12,139 nucleotides of DNA from Baffinella frigidus. Lineage: Eukaryota; Cryptophyceae; Cryptomonadales; Baffinellaceae. The DNA lies in NCBI GenBank assembly GCA_026770585.1, contig MU646379.1, forward strand, positions 673,692 to 685,830, written 5' to 3'. The translations under genes were made by a program, and so were the position numbers. Within the stretch, counting starts at the first letter, position 1. Every line of letters begins with the position of its first letter. This document shows, piece after piece, positions 1 through 6,238 of this stretch. The notes under the pieces are model-generated. The model was not told where the DNA came from. It was given only the letters and a program-made list of their open reading frames with translations, and did no database searches.

Positions 1-118
1 GGGAGTTGAGGGGGGTAGGAGACACGCGGCTGGAAAGGAGGTTGTTGTTGCGGGATGTGTGGACGGAGAGACGCGTGACCATGCTCGACACCTGAAGAGG
101 CAGGAGGAGCAGACCTCA
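1..118. other. No recognisable feature
   Basis: G- and purine-rich sequence (runs such as TTGAGGGGGGTAGG) with no repeat, hairpin or convincing reading frame that I can connect with the rest of the window. Confidence 0.4.
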
Positions 119-480
119 GTCAGACCCACTGCTTATGTGCAGCCCGGAACCCCACACCCCACACCCGAACCCCCACCCCGGGAGGAGGAGCGTCAACGTT
201 GGCGCGAAAAAACCCCTGTAAACAATGTCCGCACAGGTTACGACCTCTCAGCGGAGGATCCGTCTCAGCTGTCTCGGTTTTCGGGTCAGACCCACTGCTT
301 CTGTGCAGCCCGGAACCCCAGACCCCACACCCGAACCCCCACACCAAAACACCTCAAACCCCTAAACCAGGCACCCCTGAGCGGGTCAGACCGACTGCTT
401 CTTTGCAGCCCGAAACCCCACACCCCAAACCCGATCCCCCACACCCCAAACCTCAAACCCCTAAACCAGGCACCCCCGCC
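119..480 (+). repeat. Three ~100-bp C-rich repeat units
   Basis: The head GTCAGACCCACTGCTT followed by a TGCAGCCC segment starts at 119, 285 and 385 (the second head has CTGTG, the third CTTTG before CAGCCC). Each head is followed by a C-rich tail of CCCCACA/CCCGAAC words. Units 2 and 3 are exactly 100 bp apart and both end in CCTCAAACCCCTAAACCAGG, a C-strand telomere-like word. Units 1 and 2 are separated by an unrelated ~95-bp block (191-285) that recurs inverted near 1438. Long overlapping frames here are proline-rich translations of the repeat, not likely genes. Confidence 0.8.
191..285 (+). repeat. 95-bp long-range inverted repeat, left copy
   Basis: This block, from CGTCAACGTTGGCGCG to CTCGGTTTTCGGG, matches the reverse complement of 1438-1532 at roughly 90 percent by eye. 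Shared landmarks include GGATCCGTCTCAGCTG and CGCACAGGTTACGACC. The ~1.15 kb between the copies could form a loop, or the copies could be two insertions of one dispersed repeat in opposite orientation. No coding content is evident. Confidence 0.85.
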
Positions 481-499
481 CCGCCGAGAAGTGACAATA

Positions 500-550
500 A
501 CAGCTTCCTTGCAGCTCGCGCATCAGACAGCTTCCCAGCACTACACTGCC
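500..550 (+). repeat. 51-bp direct repeat, copy 1
   Basis: The block running from ACAGCTTCCTTGCAGCTCGC to ACTACACTGCC is repeated without visible mismatch at 719-769. Copy 2 runs into the 753-906 hairpin, while copy 1 is followed by unrelated sequence (CAATGGTCACG). Copy 1 therefore lacks the inverted partner arm. Confidence 0.9.
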
Positions 551-718
551 CAATGGTCACGCGGTGCGTCCGGGCCAGCTCCACGTCCTTCTCGCTCCTG
601 GGGCCAGGATCTGTTTTAAAATGGATTTTATGGATCCCCCGGGGGGACGTGACCACCAAAAGCCTCCCAAGGCAAAACTGTATGAACCGCGCCAGACCCG
701 TCCAAACCGCTCATCAGA
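551..718. other. Spacer between the 51-bp direct repeats
   Basis: Unique-looking sequence apart from the short self-complementary run TCCCCCGGGGGGA at 635-647. No coding signal is supported. Confidence 0.4.
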
Positions 719-769
719 ACAGCTTCCTTGCAGCTCGCGCATCAGACAGCTTCCCAGCACTACACTGCC
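719..769 (+). repeat. 51-bp direct repeat, copy 2
   Basis: Identical by eye to 500-550. Its last 17 bases form the start of the left arm of the 753-906 hairpin, so the hairpin may have formed by inverted duplication of sequence already in this repeat. Confidence 0.9.
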
Positions 770-906
770 AGCGAGAAAATTTCGCAGAGGACGTGAAGAC
801 ACTATAATGTGTCTCAGACACATTATAGTCGCTGTGACAGCGGCAACAATGTTTTAAAAGGGACTTCACGTCCTCTGCAAATTTGTCTCGCTGGCAGTGC
901 ACTGGG
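753..906. mobile_element. 154-bp foldback element
   Basis: The left arm, from CCCAGCAC through GCAGAGGACGTGAAG, pairs with the right arm CTTCACGTCCTCTGC through GGCAGTGCACTGGG with a few mismatches. A second, perfect 14-bp palindrome sits inside at 801-829 (ACTATAATGTGTCT, one spacer base, AGACACATTATAGT), towards the left side of the loop. Structure resembles a non-autonomous hairpin element (foldback or MITE-like). No target duplication is obvious. Confidence 0.75.
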
Positions 907-1218
907 ACCAGTAGGTACCGTACTCAAAACGACGTATGCTCAATTCCCGCGAATCTGGAGTGATCAACACTCTACGAACAAGACATAGTGAGCACGTTCC
1001 AAACAAAGGAAAGTTGCCCGAGAAGGCGCAGTTCTGCTCCGTACAATAGTGTAGGCAGTTGTACCTTGGAAACCATGGGCACTTGAGCCATTTATTTTGA
1101 CCATTAAAACACATTTGACCATCAATGTATTGAAGACCATCCTATACTATACTCTACAATATACTATACGGCGGTCCCTTTCCTGCCCCCATAACCACCC
1201 TCACATGCCATACATACA
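907..1218. other. Non-repetitive spacer, no gene seen
   Basis: Mostly unique sequence with an AT-rich stretch at 1125-1170 (TATACTATACTC type words). A 20-bp word around GTACCTTGGAAACCATGGGC (1059-1078) recurs with one mismatch at 1268-1287. A short minus-strand open frame (866-1114) has no recognisable domain. Confidence 0.4.
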
Positions 1219-1249
1219 AGCTAACATAGCATTCAAAGCTATGTCAGCT
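1219..1249. repeat. Short stem-loop
   Basis: AGCTAACATAGC (1219-1230) pairs with GCTATGTCAGCT (1238-1249) with one mismatch and a 7-base loop. Confidence 0.7.
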
Positions 1250-1296
1250 ATGTTCCGAAGTTGAAGGGTACCTTGGACACCATGGGCGCGGCGGTA

Positions 1297-1368
1297 GCGG
1301 CCGCGCTGCTCGACGCGGCCGCGCTGCTCGACGCGGCCGCGCTGCTCGACGCGGCCGCGCTGCTCGAC
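1297..1368 (+). repeat. 18-bp minisatellite, four perfect copies
   Basis: The unit GCGGCCGCGCTGCTCGAC is repeated four times without change at 1297, 1315, 1333 and 1351. In one frame it reads as repeated ALLDAA, inside a 65-residue open frame lacking a good start context or any domain. I treat the frame as a consequence of the tandem repeat. Perfect copy identity points to recent expansion. Confidence 0.95.
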
Positions 1369-1437
1369 GCCTCTCGCCTCCCCTCGATTGCACTACCCGA
1401 GGGTGCGGCCTCGAACGAAGTACCCGAAAACGATGTA

Positions 1438-1532
1438 CCCGAAAACCGAGACAGCTGAGACGGATCCTCTGCTGAGAGGTCGTAACCTGTGCGGATTTGG
1501 TTTACAGGTTTTTTTTCGCGCCAAAGTTGACG
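1438..1532 (-). repeat. 95-bp long-range inverted repeat, right copy
   Basis: Inverted partner of 191-285 with small differences, including a longer T run at 1509-1516. It is preceded by two tandem GTACCCGAAAAC-type words at about 1420-1446. Confidence 0.85.
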
Positions 1533-1661
1533 TGGGTGTACCCAGGAAACAGAATGTCAACTTAAGAGACGTCCAGCCAGGCATGCGCATGCATTTCGCG
1601 ATGTTGCTTTACGGAAGCCGGAAACACGATGCTGATCTTACAAGGCCTTCCTGGAAGGGAA

Positions 1662-1836
1662 TAGAGCGCTGTGCAGAGAAGTTGGCCACGGGAAATAATG
1701 AAAAATCGAGAAATTGGAGCCACTTTGTCAACTTTTGAGAAATTTAGTACCATGAATTTCTCAAAAGTGGACAAAATGGCTCCAATTTCCCCATTTTCCC
1801 ATTTTCCGGTGGCCAACTTCTCTGCACAGCGCTCTA
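1662..1836. mobile_element. 175-bp foldback element (TAGAGCGCTGTGCAG type)
   Basis: The ends are a perfect 27-bp inverted repeat (1662-1688 and 1810-1836, starting TAGAGCGCTGTGCAGAGAAG). Internal arms continue imperfectly: AATTGGAGCC...GAGAAATT pairs with AATTTCTC...GGCTCCAATT around a tip near 1750. The outer arms resemble those of the degraded element near 6706-6853, but the inner arms differ. Flanking duplication is not clear. It carries no coding capacity. Confidence 0.9.
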
Positions 1837-1994
1837 CATGGCGGCCAACCTGGCGTCGATCCGGAATACACGAACACATTCTGCCTGCCAGCCATGCCCA
1901 GAGAGTCCCTTTGCTGTCACTACGCCTCGCATTGTGAGCCTGAGCTTTCCGCGGAAAGCGTGCGCGCAATCAAAACGCGACCAGATTTAATGCG
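1837..1994. other. Spacer between foldback elements
   Basis: No repeat or gene identified. It contains CGGCGTCGATCCGGAATACACG just after the hairpin; similar CGGAATAGCG words follow the related element near 6870. Confidence 0.35.
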
Positions 1995-2125
1995 GAAAAA
2001 CCGTTTTGATTTGAAACCATTGGATTCAAGAAAAATTACTACACGAACGCTTTAATATTACTAGTAAAACTCATTCTGTGTAGTAAATTTTGTTGCCAGA
2101 AAGTTTTAAATTAAAACCGTTTTCC
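1995..2125 (+). mobile_element. Foldback element, TTTACTACACAA family, copy A
   Basis: Outer arms 1995-2017 and 2103-2125 (GAAAAACCGTTTTGATTTG and its imperfect complement) enclose a ~70-bp core (about 2027-2096). The core has ends AAAAATTACTACAC and GTGTAGTAAATTTTG and an asymmetric middle, CGCTTTAATATTACTAGT. The middle matches the five other family cores, giving orientation +. This copy is the most diverged in its arms. It looks like a non-autonomous mobile hairpin; no transposase is present. Confidence 0.85.
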
Positions 2126-2240
2126 TATGAGATTTCCAGGTCCACACCGTGGACTACGAAGTCCCAACCCCCCCATAATTTGAAAGCCATGCAACAAGTT
2201 TGTACCGGGAAAGAGCGCTAACATTAGTGACATCGAACGG
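2126..2240. other. Spacer with a dispersed 25-bp word
   Basis: About 2149-2172 (GACTACGAAGTCCCAACCCC) resembles the reverse complement of about 9314-9340 (GAGTTGGGACCTCGTAGC), and 9535-9565 is a weaker third match. No gene seen. Confidence 0.4.
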
Positions 2241-2318
2241 GGCTACTTTTAAAATGAATGCCTCAAAATGAGTGCCGAGGCTACTTTTAAAATGAGTGCC
2301 ATCCGACCATGGTCGGAT
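2241..2318 (+). repeat. 22-bp direct repeat and 18-bp palindrome
   Basis: GGCTACTTTTAAAATGARTG plus CC occurs at 2241-2262 and 2279-2300 (38-bp spacing, one mismatch). It is followed by the perfect palindrome ATCCGACCATGGTCGGAT at 2301-2318. Confidence 0.9.
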
Positions 2319-2679
2319 GATCCACAGGGTGGGGAGACACCTGAGCCGAAGGAGTCTTCGCCCGTAGAGGTTCCCACGCCGGGCGTGAAATTCCTTCCAG
2401 AGGATTTGTGGAGAAGTGGTCACGATACCACCCGATATTCGGGCGGCAACGCACAAATCCTGGACGCGACCGTCACAACAACATTTTTTAAAAGGCTACG
2501 GACCAACCTTGCGTGGGATCGTTTTTATGCAGTCCCCCTCAGCTGTACTTCCTCAATAAAACAACTCTCTCTCTCGAAGGTGTCTGTCGTGGCGGTAGAG
2601 TCCAGTAGGGTTATGAGCCCTGCCACTAGGGTTTGACCATCAAGTTGAGTAATTCAGCCCCGCAACAGTGTCGGGGGCT
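2319..2679. other. Low-copy sequence, no supported gene
   Basis: About 2334-2386 (ACCTGAGCCGAAGGAGTC...) is a diverged match, roughly 70-75 percent by eye, to 2680-2732. It may be an eroded end of the repeat domain that follows. A plus-strand open frame of 122 codons (2268-2636) crosses the region; I recognise no domain, and its first part is made of the small repeats above. CAATAAAA at about 2553 looks like a polyadenylation signal but has no gene to serve. Confidence 0.4.
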
Positions 2680-3122
2680 CGAAACCTGAGCGGATAGAGT
2701 CTCCACCCGGAGAGGCTCCCACGCGAGGCGGCGAGGGCGACGAAAACACGCCTGTTTTCGTTGAGGTCAGCGTGACCTACACCACCCTGAACCCTGAATT
2801 CTTGCAGGGGATTACACCCTTGACCCTTGACCTACACCCTGCACCCTGGACTCTTGCAGGGGATTACACCCTTGACCCCAGCAAGACCTTCTTCATAACA
2901 TGGCACTTGCAATAGGACTCGCAAGTTGGCACATGGTATGAGCAATGCCGTTCCCTCGCGAGGCGGCGATGGTGACGCCCCGCCTGTCTTCGTTGAGGTC
3001 AGCTTGACCTACACCCTGCACCCTGAACTCTTGCAGGGGATTACACCCTTGACCCCGATGGTGACGCCCCGCCTGTCATTCACACAGGTTATGAGCAATG
3101 TCATGGAAACGCTTCGAGGCGG

Positions 3123-3242
3123 TAAGGGCGTACAACTAAGGGTGCACACCCTTATTCCTTATTCCTAAGGGTCCTTATGCCTAAGGGTGCACACCCTTAT
3201 ATAGCACCAGTCTATTTCCGACGTTCCGTAGCACCCTACTGT
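3123..3242. repeat. Insertion with paired AAGGGTGCACACCCTT palindromes
   Basis: Uninterrupted units read GAGGCGGCGATGGTGACGCC. Here GAGGCGG and GGTGACGCC are about 120 bp apart. The extra DNA carries two perfect 16-bp palindromes, AAGGGTGCACACCCTT, at 3138-3153 and 3183-3198, separated by further TTATTCCTAAGGGT words. The exact edges are uncertain by a few bases. Confidence 0.65.
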
Positions 3243-3334
3243 AGGTGACGCCCCGCCTGTTTTCGTTGAGGTCAGCAAGACCTTCTGCATGAAATGGCAC
3301 TTTCAATGGGACTCGCAAGTTCGCACAAGGTATG

Positions 3335-3505
3335 TTAGTCGTAAAACCCCTGGAAAGTTCGGTAGTTTCTCCTACGGCATTGCCTAGGACCTCCTACCGT
3401 AGGCCAAAATCCTATGACATTTTGGTCCTAGGAGCCCTACGGCCTACGGTAGGTAGGTCCTACCTAAATCCGTAGGGAATCTACCGAACTTTCCAGGAGT
3501 TTCCC
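3335..3505. mobile_element. 171-bp foldback element inserted in a repeat unit
   Basis: The outer arms 3344-3365 and 3481-3502 (AAACCCCTGGAAAGTTCGG...) are a 22-bp inverted repeat with one mismatch. Inside, a left block (3373-3405, TACGGCATTGCCTAGG...) pairs imperfectly with about 3442-3479. The empty sequence in another unit reads GGTATGAGCAATGCCG. Here GGTATG is followed by the hairpin, then TATGAATGTGCAATGCCG, so TATG (3331-3334 and 3506-3509) may be a target duplication. The left block is identical to 6268-6300. Confidence 0.85.
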
Positions 3506-3600
3506 TATGAATGTGCAATGCCGTTGCCACGCGAGGGGGCGAGGATGACGCCCCGCCTGTCTTCGTTGAGGTCCCACGCCATCTCACAAGTGGGAATTTC

Positions 3601-3790
3601 ACACGCAACGTTTCGCTCTAAAAGTGTTTCGTGGTACAAAAAAAACTTTGTAGCGCCCACGAAGGGCTTCAATTCCCAACACTCTTGTCCGTAGCCCCCC
3701 CCCTATGTCCCTACGGTGTTACCTACCGTAGGGTCTTGTGAATTAATCTTCATGGGATCATCAAGAAATCCATTTGTTGTCCGCTGTGTT
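3601..3790. other. Spacer with CTACCGTAGGG words
   Basis: The segment at about 3690-3741 (GTCCGTAG...CCCCCTATG...TTACCTACCGTAGGGTC) resembles the reverse complement of about 11017-11070. This suggests a dispersed repeat in two orientations. No gene is seen. Confidence 0.5.
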
Positions 3791-3800
3791 GGGGGAGCTC

Positions 3801-4632
3801 CCTTGGGTTCAGGGTTTAGGGTGCAGGGAAATGTTTAGGGTTTAGGGTTTAGGGTTGAAGGTCGCGCCTGTAGGGTCCGAAAACAAGTGGCGATCGACAG
3901 ACAACTTCGAGACCTCTTCAGACACTCGCGCGCCTGTTTCGGGTTTGGAGTTTAGGGTTCAGGGTTTGGGGTGTTGCGTTTGAGGTGAAGGGTTTAGGGT
4001 TCAGGGTTTGGGGGTTTGCGTTTGAGGTGTAGGGTTTAGGGTTTGGGGTTTGGGGTTTGGGGTTTAGGGTTTGGAGTTTAGGGTTCAGGGTTTGGGGTTT
4101 GGGGTTTTGCGTTTGAGGTGTAGGGTTTGGGGTTTGGGGTTTAGGGTTTGGGGTTTAGGGTTTAAAGTTTGGGGTTTAGGGTTTAGGGTTGAGGGTGTAG
4201 GGTTTAGAGTTTCGGATTTAGGGTTTAGGGTTTATGGTTTATGGTTTATGGTTTATGGTTTATGGTTTATGGTTTATGGTTTATGGTTTATGGTTTATGG
4301 TTTACGGTTTTGGGTTTTGGGTTTAGGGTTTAGGGTTTGGGGTTTGGGGTTTGGGGTGCAGGGTTTATGGTGTAGGGTTTGGGGTTTAGGGTTTAGGGTT
4401 AAGAGTCGCACCAGCAGGGTCGGAGGATGCAGGGCGCTCGAAGCTTGACAGCCTGGTTTGGGGTTCAGGGTTCAGGATTTGGGGTTTATGGTTTGAGGTT
4501 TAGGGTTTGGGTTTGGGGTTCAAGGTTTAGGGTTTAGGGTTGAGGGTTTAGAGTTGAGGGTTCAAGGTTTAGGGTTTGGGGTTTAGGGCTTCGGGTTCAG
4601 GGTTTAGGGTTTAGGGCTTAGGGTTTCGGATC
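3801..4632 (+). repeat. Long degenerate TTTAGGG telomere-like array
   Basis: About 800 bp of GGTTTAGGGTTT with many variants (TTTGGGG, TTCAGGG, TTGAGGG, TGTAGGG), G-rich strand on +. It is broken by non-telomeric patches at about 3860-3940 and 4400-4455. A higher-order piece, TTGCGTTTGAGGTG, recurs near 3974, 4015 and 4107. TTTAGGG is the plant and green-algal telomere unit, but strong degeneracy and the internal position argue for an old interstitial or subtelomeric array. Repeat-peptide frames (FRVWGLG) are artefacts. G-quadruplex formation is plausible. Confidence 0.95.
4231..4300 (+). repeat. Pure TTTATGG block, ten copies
   Basis: Ten consecutive, unchanged TTTATGG heptamers, followed by TTTACGG at 4301. 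The unit differs from TTTAGGG by one base. Its uniformity contrasts with the mixed variants on both sides and implies recent local amplification. Confidence 0.97.
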
Positions 4633-4864
4633 TAGCCGCGAGTCGAAGCTAGACATCTGCGAGAAGTCGAAGCTGGCGAGACGCGGTACTTCTTCAGAAA
4701 CGTTGTCCGAATCCAGACGTTTCGCGGAGCTCGTCCGGATGGGCGTTCCTGCCACCGTCAACTTTCCTCAACGTCGTCCACTTTCCCTCCGCACAGGCTC
4801 TTCTCGCTGTTCACGCTCTCGCTCCCCTTCCATCAGCCACCAGAAGTGAACCAAAGCAAAACTT
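4633..4864. other. Spacer, no gene seen
   Basis: Contains two close copies of AGTCGAAGCT (4651-4660 and 4666-4675) and is otherwise unique-looking. Pyrimidine-rich from about 4755 to 4840. No reading frame worth calling. Confidence 0.4.
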
Positions 4865-4911
4865 GATTCCCCCTGCAGACTAAACCCTCAGTTTAGTCTG
4901 CAGGGGAAATC
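4865..4911. repeat. Compact 21-bp stem-loop
   Basis: GATTCCCCCTGCAGACTAAAC (4865-4885, one base past the quotable stem core CTGCAGACTAAAC) pairs with 4891-4911 with one mismatch, leaving loop CCTCA. It resembles a terminator hairpin in shape only. In this eukaryote-like context a small palindromic insertion is more likely. Confidence 0.85.
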
Positions 4912-5218
4912 AACGTTTGCCATTCTTCGATTTGGTTCGCTTCTCGTGGTTGGTGGTGTGTGGTGAGCCCCGGCACTTTTTCACGACAAAGTGTACCGAT
5001 TTGTACGGGACACCCGGACTGTCAACTTGCGAATCGTCCGCGGACCGCACTGAGGCAGAGCTGGGTGAGAGAGGAGCGTGGATGCATACACTAGTGTATC
5101 CCTAAACGCAAGGCTTAAGGGCCTATCTAGGACCTTTATCGTATAGTAACTATCTTAATCATCTTAAATGATTATAGCTGAGTTTCCTCTTAATACTTTT
5201 AATAAATTCTTTTCTGAG
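4912..5218. other. Spacer, no gene seen; AT-rich toward the end
   Basis: The word CGATTTGGTTCGCTTC (4928-4943) recurs at 8392-8407. About 5020-5065 (CTGTCAACTTGCG...ACTGAGGCAGAGCTGG) is a diverged match to about 9080-9110. A perfect 14-bp palindrome, ATACACTAGTGTAT, lies at 5086-5099. From 5106 to 5218 the sequence is AT-rich. The 62-codon frame at 4917-5105 has no recognisable domain. Confidence 0.4.
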
Positions 5219-5264
5219 AAGAGCAATGAAGAAGAAGAAAGAGCGAGGATGGGAGTACCGGGCC
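5219..5264 (+). repeat. 46-bp direct repeat, copy 1
   Basis: AAGAGCAATGAAGAAGAAGA through GGGAGTACCGGGCC recurs at 5503-5548 with one mismatch. The pair brackets the minisatellite and the 24-bp tandem repeat. Confidence 0.95.
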
Positions 5265-5306
5265 TGTCGCCCGCCACTCTCTTCAGCCCCACACTCCGTT
5301 TTGCAC

Positions 5307-5414
5307 CACCCTCCCCACCCTCTCCACCCTCTTCACCCTCTCCACCCTCTCCACCCTCCCCACCCTCTCCACCCTCTTCACCCTCTCCACCCTCTCCACC
5401 CTCCCCACCCTCAC
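5307..5414 (+). repeat. 9-bp minisatellite with 45-bp higher-order period
   Basis: Twelve CACCCTNNN nonamers. The last three bases cycle CCC, CTC, CTT, CTC, CTC through two full 45-bp rounds (5307-5351 and 5352-5396), then CCC and CAC. It yields overlapping open frames in three phases (SPPSPP, HPLHPL, and VERVERV on the minus strand), which is a repeat effect. Confidence 0.95.
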
Positions 5415-5456
5415 ACTTCTTCTTGCGCCGGGAATGCTGATCCTCTTGCTGTCTTG

Positions 5457-5503
5457 CAATGCGTCACGAGTGGTCCACTTCAATGCGTCACGAGTGGTCC
5501 ACA
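5457..5503 (+). repeat. 24-bp tandem duplication
   Basis: CAATGCGTCACGAGTGGTCC plus ACTT at 5457-5480 is repeated at 5481-5503 apart from its last bases. It abuts the second 46-bp direct repeat. Confidence 0.95.
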
Positions 5504-5548
5504 AGAGCAATGAAGAAGAAGAAAGAGCGAGCATGGGAGTACCGGGCC
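5503..5548 (+). repeat. 46-bp direct repeat, copy 2
   Basis: Same as 5219-5264 except GCGAGC for GCGAGG. Copy 2 leads, after about 10 bp, directly into the second telomere-like array. Confidence 0.95.
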
Positions 5549-5556
5549 AACCTTCG

Positions 5557-5770
5557 GCGCAGGGTTTAGGGCTGAGGGTTTAGGGTTGAGAGTTTAGGGT
5601 TTGGGGTTTAGGGTTTAGGGTTTAGGATTTAGGGTTGAGGGTGTAGGGTTTAGGGTGTAGGGTTTAGGGTGTAGGGTGTAGGGCTGAGGGTTGAGGGTGT
5701 AGGGTTGAGGGTTGAGGGTTGAGGGTTGAGGGTTTGGGGTGTAGGTTTTAGGGTTTGAGGGTTCAGGGCG
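5557..5770 (+). repeat. Second degenerate telomere-like array
   Basis: GGGTTTAGGGTTGAGGG and GTGTAGGG words on the + strand. TGTAGGG and TTGAGGG variants are locally clustered, with five TTGAGGG in succession near 5700-5730. Confidence 0.95.
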
Positions 5771-5801
5771 AACCGTTAGCCGCGACAGACTGGGCGAGGT
5801 T

Positions 5802-5850
5802 GATTGAAATGACGTGCCGCGACGGTGACTCGCCCTCCTGAAAAACCCCG
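5802..5850 (+). repeat. Short form of a dispersed repeat
   Basis: 5802-5825 matches 6462-6485 (ATGACGT.CCGCGACGG) and 5826-5850 matches 6603-6627 (GACTCGCC.TCCTG.AAAACC). The copy near 6470 has about 117 bp between these halves that are absent here. It is followed by a C10 run at about 5870. Confidence 0.8.
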
Positions 5851-5909
5851 CTCCACATCATGGTTTGACACCCCCCCCCCTCCGCGCCGGACGTGGATCG
5901 GAGGTGGCA

Positions 5910-6022
5910 GGCTTTCGCGCCAACGAAATTTACTACGCAAGCGCTTTACTATTACTAATTATGATCACAGTGTGTAGTAAATTTCGTTTACAGGAACCCT
6001 TTCTAAAAAGTGTTGTCTGAGC
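5910..6022 (+). mobile_element. Foldback element, TTTACTACACAA family, copy B
   Basis: Core about 5920-5989: CAACGAAATTTACTACGC, then GCGCTTTACTATTACTAATT, then TGTGTAGTAAATTTCG. Arms GGCTTTCGCGC and ACAGGAACCCTTTCT pair weakly. The whole segment is about 90 percent identical to the reverse complement of 9168-9282 (copy D), including the right tail TCTAAAAAGTGTTGTCTGAG. B and D are clearly the same element subtype in opposite orientation. Confidence 0.92.
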
Positions 6023-6027
6023 TGGGT

Positions 6028-6167
6028 TTATCCGAGGAAACCTATTTTTCTTTCATTTGATGGCAACGAAAATTACTACACAATTCGTCTTTATTAGTAA
6101 TATTAAAGCATTTGTGTAGTAATTTTCGTTGCCATCAAATGAAAGAAAAATAGGTTTCCCCGGATAA
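6028..6167 (-). mobile_element. Foldback element, TTTACTACACAA family, copy C
   Basis: Near-perfect 140-bp hairpin. Arms TTATCCGAGGAAACCTATTT...GATGGCAACG pair with CGTTGCCATC...AAATAGGTTTCCCCGGATAA with one mismatch. The core (6063-6132) is in the reverse orientation, judged from the asymmetric AGTAATATTAAAGCA middle. The outer stem is unrelated to those of copies A, B/D or E/F. It lies only 5 bp after copy B. Confidence 0.95.
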
Positions 6168-6238
6168 GGGTGTCCGAGGGGCCCATCGCTGGCTCCCTTC
6201 CGGCCTGGCATCCGCCGTTGCAACACACCTTCATAGGC

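Larger units (their letters stand above)
2680..3600 (+). repeat. Diverged repeat domain (GACGCCCCGCCTGT units)
   Basis: A composite unit recurs in part. It consists of GCGAGGCGGCGATGG, GACGCCCCGCCTGT, TTCGTTGAGGTCAGC, TTGACCTACACCCTGCACCC, CTTGCAGGGGATTACACCC, AGCAAGACCTTCT and ACTCGCAAGTTGGCACA. GACGCCCCGCCTGT starts at 2973, 3063, 3247 and 3547, with a degraded form near 2748. TTCGTTGAGGTC starts near 2758, 2989, 3263 and 3562. The CACCCTGCACCCTGAA stretches resemble C-strand telomere-like words. Two interruptions (3123-3242 and 3335-3505) are visible because uninterrupted copies exist in the same domain. Confidence 0.85.

Noticed and set aside
199-807. 202-codon proline-rich frame, the longest in the window
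   Set aside because: Built from the ~100-bp C-rich repeats and the 51-bp direct repeats, overlapped by similarly long frames in other phases and on the other strand. No domain.
2268-2636. 122-codon frame with mixed amino-acid composition
   Set aside because: Starts inside short direct repeats and a palindrome, includes a segment repeated at 2680-2732, and shows no domain I recognise. A protein profile search could overturn this.
2480-2700. LTR-like end: CAATAAAA, CT-rich stretch, then TCGGGGGCTCGAAACC resembling a primer-binding site
   Set aside because: The possible primer site does not match a normal tRNA T-arm complement (one base too many), there is no second LTR and no gag or pol frame in the window.
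4071-4448. 125-codon frame reading repeated GLGFRVWGLGFRV
   Set aside because: Direct translation of the degenerate heptamer array; same kind of peptide appears in any TTTAGGG-like tract, so no gene is implied.
4865-4911. Rho-independent terminator
   Set aside because: The stem is followed by no T run and there is no bacterial-type gene nearby. The same applies to 7906-7938.
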